Of a stretch of 5,955 nt of DNA, positions 4,744 to 5,955 are shown in pieces; position 1 is the stretch's first letter, and the number at the start of each line of letters is the position of its first letter. Source of the DNA: an uncultured Anaerolineae bacterium (lineage in GTDB: Bacteria > Chloroflexota > Anaerolineae > Anaerolineales > Villigracilaceae); the NCBI GenBank assembly GCA_903882765.1, contig CAIRYE010000268.1, positions 1 to 5,955 of the forward strand, in the 5' to 3' direction. The position numbers were made by a program, and so were the translations under genes. The notes under the pieces are model-generated. The model was not told the origin of the DNA. It did not search any database and saw nothing but the letters and a program-made list of their open reading frames with translations.

Positions 4744-5882
4744 TACTTGGTTCCTCCGGTATTCTTTGAAGTAGCGACAAGCCTGCGAGCGGCCCAAATC
4801 TTAGAGAGATATGATGATCCAACGACGAACAACACTACAAGGCCTAATAACACATCAATGAGCGCGGAAGGTACTTGCACAGCCCGTTGCATTTTGTCGG
4901 CTCCAACTAACAAGCTACCAAATAACCATGAGGCTGGAATAAGCCCAAGGGGATGAAGTCCGCCAAACAAAGCCGCGACAATGCCCGAAAACCCGTACCC
5001 GCTAGTAATACCTTCCAATAAACGATGATGAACCCCCATCACTTCAACCGCGCCGGCTATACCCGCAAGGCCACCCGCTAAGGTAAGTGAAAGAGCTTGG
5101 TAAAAAGGAACATTGATACCTGAATAACGAGAAGCATCTGGGTTTAAACCCACAGCGCGAATTCGGAACCCAATGGTTGTTCTCCAAAGGAAAATATAAA
5201 CCACCACGGCCAGGACCACCGCGATGATCGTGCCAACATTTAATAAGGTCTGAGGGACCAATCGAGCGAGCCAAGCAGCTTCCGGAAGTTTTTCCGATTG
5301 AGCCAAATATGTACCCGCAGCAACCCCGGCTTGATCGATCAAAGGACCACGAACTAATAGATTCATAAGTTGAAGAGCGATCGCGTTCAACATTACCGTG
5401 CTTAGGATCTCATTAACCTTGAATTTGGCTTTGAGAATACCTGGAATAAAGCCCCAAAGCGCGCCTGATAAAAAGCTAGCGAGTAATGTAGTGGGAATAA
5501 GAGCCCAGGCCGGCCAAGTCTTAAAGAACAAAGCCCAACTGGTAGCCCCCAAAGCACCAAGGATAATTTGGCCTTCGGCACCAATATTGATTACGCTAGC
5601 CCTAAAGGCAATACAGATTCCAAGACCAACCAGCAGTAAAGGTGTTGCTTTTACAAGTGATTGGGTGAAACCGGATACGGAACCGAATACGCCGACAAAA
5701 ATCGCAGAATAGGCCTCGAAAGGGTTAACTTTCAGGATGAGGAGAACAATAGCTCCGATGATAAGTGCGGCAAACATTGCCATGAACGGCATAGCCGTTC
5801 GGAACAAAATCTCGCCAACATCATTCTTTTTCTGTTTTACTACAGCATTGCTTGCGTTAGTTTGAGGGTTTTCACTACTCAT
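4743..5882 (-). CDS. First permease of the BMP-type ABC importer (NupP/YufP-like)
   Basis: This 379-residue membrane protein is the larger of the two channel subunits. A polar N-terminal tail (about 1-28) precedes a hydrophobic core. Family features include FRASVINIGAEGQIILGA (93-110), KFKVNEILSTVMLNAIA (153-169) and the coupling loop IGFRIRAVGLNPDASRYSGIN (about 237-257). A long extracytoplasmic stretch lies around 180-208. The start is placed at 5882 because GGAG (5890-5893) has 7 bases to that ATG but only one base to the in-frame ATG at 5888. It is the first complete gene of the operon in this window. Permeases ahead of the binding protein is the reverse of the usual bmp-ATPase-permease order. 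Confidence 0.93.
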   Translation of the reverse strand: MSSENPQTNASNAVVKQKKNDVGEILFRTAMPFMAMFAALIIGAIVLLILKVNPFEAYSAIFVGVFGSVSGFTQSLVKATPLLLVGLGICIAFRASVINIGAEGQIILGALGATSWALFFKTWPAWALIPTTLLASFLSGALWGFIPGILKAKFKVNEILSTVMLNAIALQLMNLLVRGPLIDQAGVAAGTYLAQSEKLPEAAWLARLVPQTLLNVGTIIAVVLAVVVYIFLWRTTIGFRIRAVGLNPDASRYSGINVPFYQALSLTLAGGLAGIAGAVEVMGVHHRLLEGITSGYGFSGIVAALFGGLHPLGLIPASWLFGSLLVGADKMQRAVQVPSALIDVLLGLVVLFVVGSSYLSKIWAARRLVATSKNTGGTK

Positions 5883-5889
5883 AAACATT

Positions 5890-5893
5890 CTCC
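5890..5893 (-). promoter_or_regulatory. Ribosome binding site that fixes the start of permease 1
   Basis: GGAG sits 7 bases before the ATG at 5882 and only 1 base before the ATG at 5888, so the shorter protein is preferred by two residues. Confidence 0.6.
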
Positions 5894-5895
5894 AT

Positions 5896-5955
5896 CTAAA
5901 GATATGCGATTGCCACCGGTTTTGTTGCTTGGAGTTTCTCGGTATGGGTAAAATC
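5896..5955 (-). CDS. Possible C-terminal end of an upstream gene (runs off the right edge)
   Basis: From the right edge a frame reads DFTHTEKLQATKPVAIAYL and stops at TAG (5896-5898), 13 bases before permease 1. It looks protein-like, but it is too short to identify. A competing frame reads FYPYRETPSNKTGGNRISL... and ends in a TGA that overlaps the permease ATG (ATGA, 5879-5882), an arrangement typical of coupled genes. No clear promoter is visible between 5883 and 5955, which favours some upstream operon gene. The two frames cannot be told apart from 70 bases, and neither need be coding. Confidence 0.3.
   Translation of the reverse strand, partial: DFTHTEKLQATKPVAIAYL

Overview
This window is mostly one transport operon, read leftward on the minus strand. 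To its left lies an AT-rich spacer with several structured signals. The organism is probably a member of the Chloroflexota, most likely Anaerolineae. That is inferred from the lipoprotein style (an ISAC lipobox followed by a long Ala/Pro/Glu linker), moderate GC content and a tRNA-like 3' end without an encoded CCA. No marker gene is present to confirm it.

Right part (1065-5882): four genes encode a complete BMP-type (Med/PnrA, NupNOPQ-like) ABC importer. In transcription order they are permease 1, permease 2, substrate-binding lipoprotein and double-domain ATPase. The permeases overlap by one base (TAATG), the lipoprotein follows 22 bp later, and the ATPase lies 90 bp further on behind a perfect 14-bp stem-loop. 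An intrinsic terminator sits just after the ATPase. The lipoprotein would capture a nucleoside-like ligand outside the cell, the permease heterodimer would form the channel, and the ATPase would drive import. An open frame runs off the right edge, so the operon may start outside the window.

Left part (1-1064): the start of a leftward gene (1-131) carries a consensus sigma-70-type promoter (TTGACA, 16 bp, TATAAT) whose spacer is an operator-like palindrome. The stretch from 226 to 1000 holds no convincing full-size gene. It does hold a 45-bp fragment matching the 3' half of a tRNA-Thr(CGU), from the anticodon loop to the 3' end, with no 5' half. This is the usual scar of tRNA-targeting integration. 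Three further copies of a 15-bp sequence, ATGACCTAACGATTC (one with a mismatch), lie around it in inverted orientation. Their 12-bp core is shared with the anticodon stem and variable region of the fragment. The simplest reading is that this spacer is the edge of an integrated element: the left gene would be element DNA and the transporter operon resident chromosome. That reading is inference and can be tested by finding the intact tRNA-Thr.
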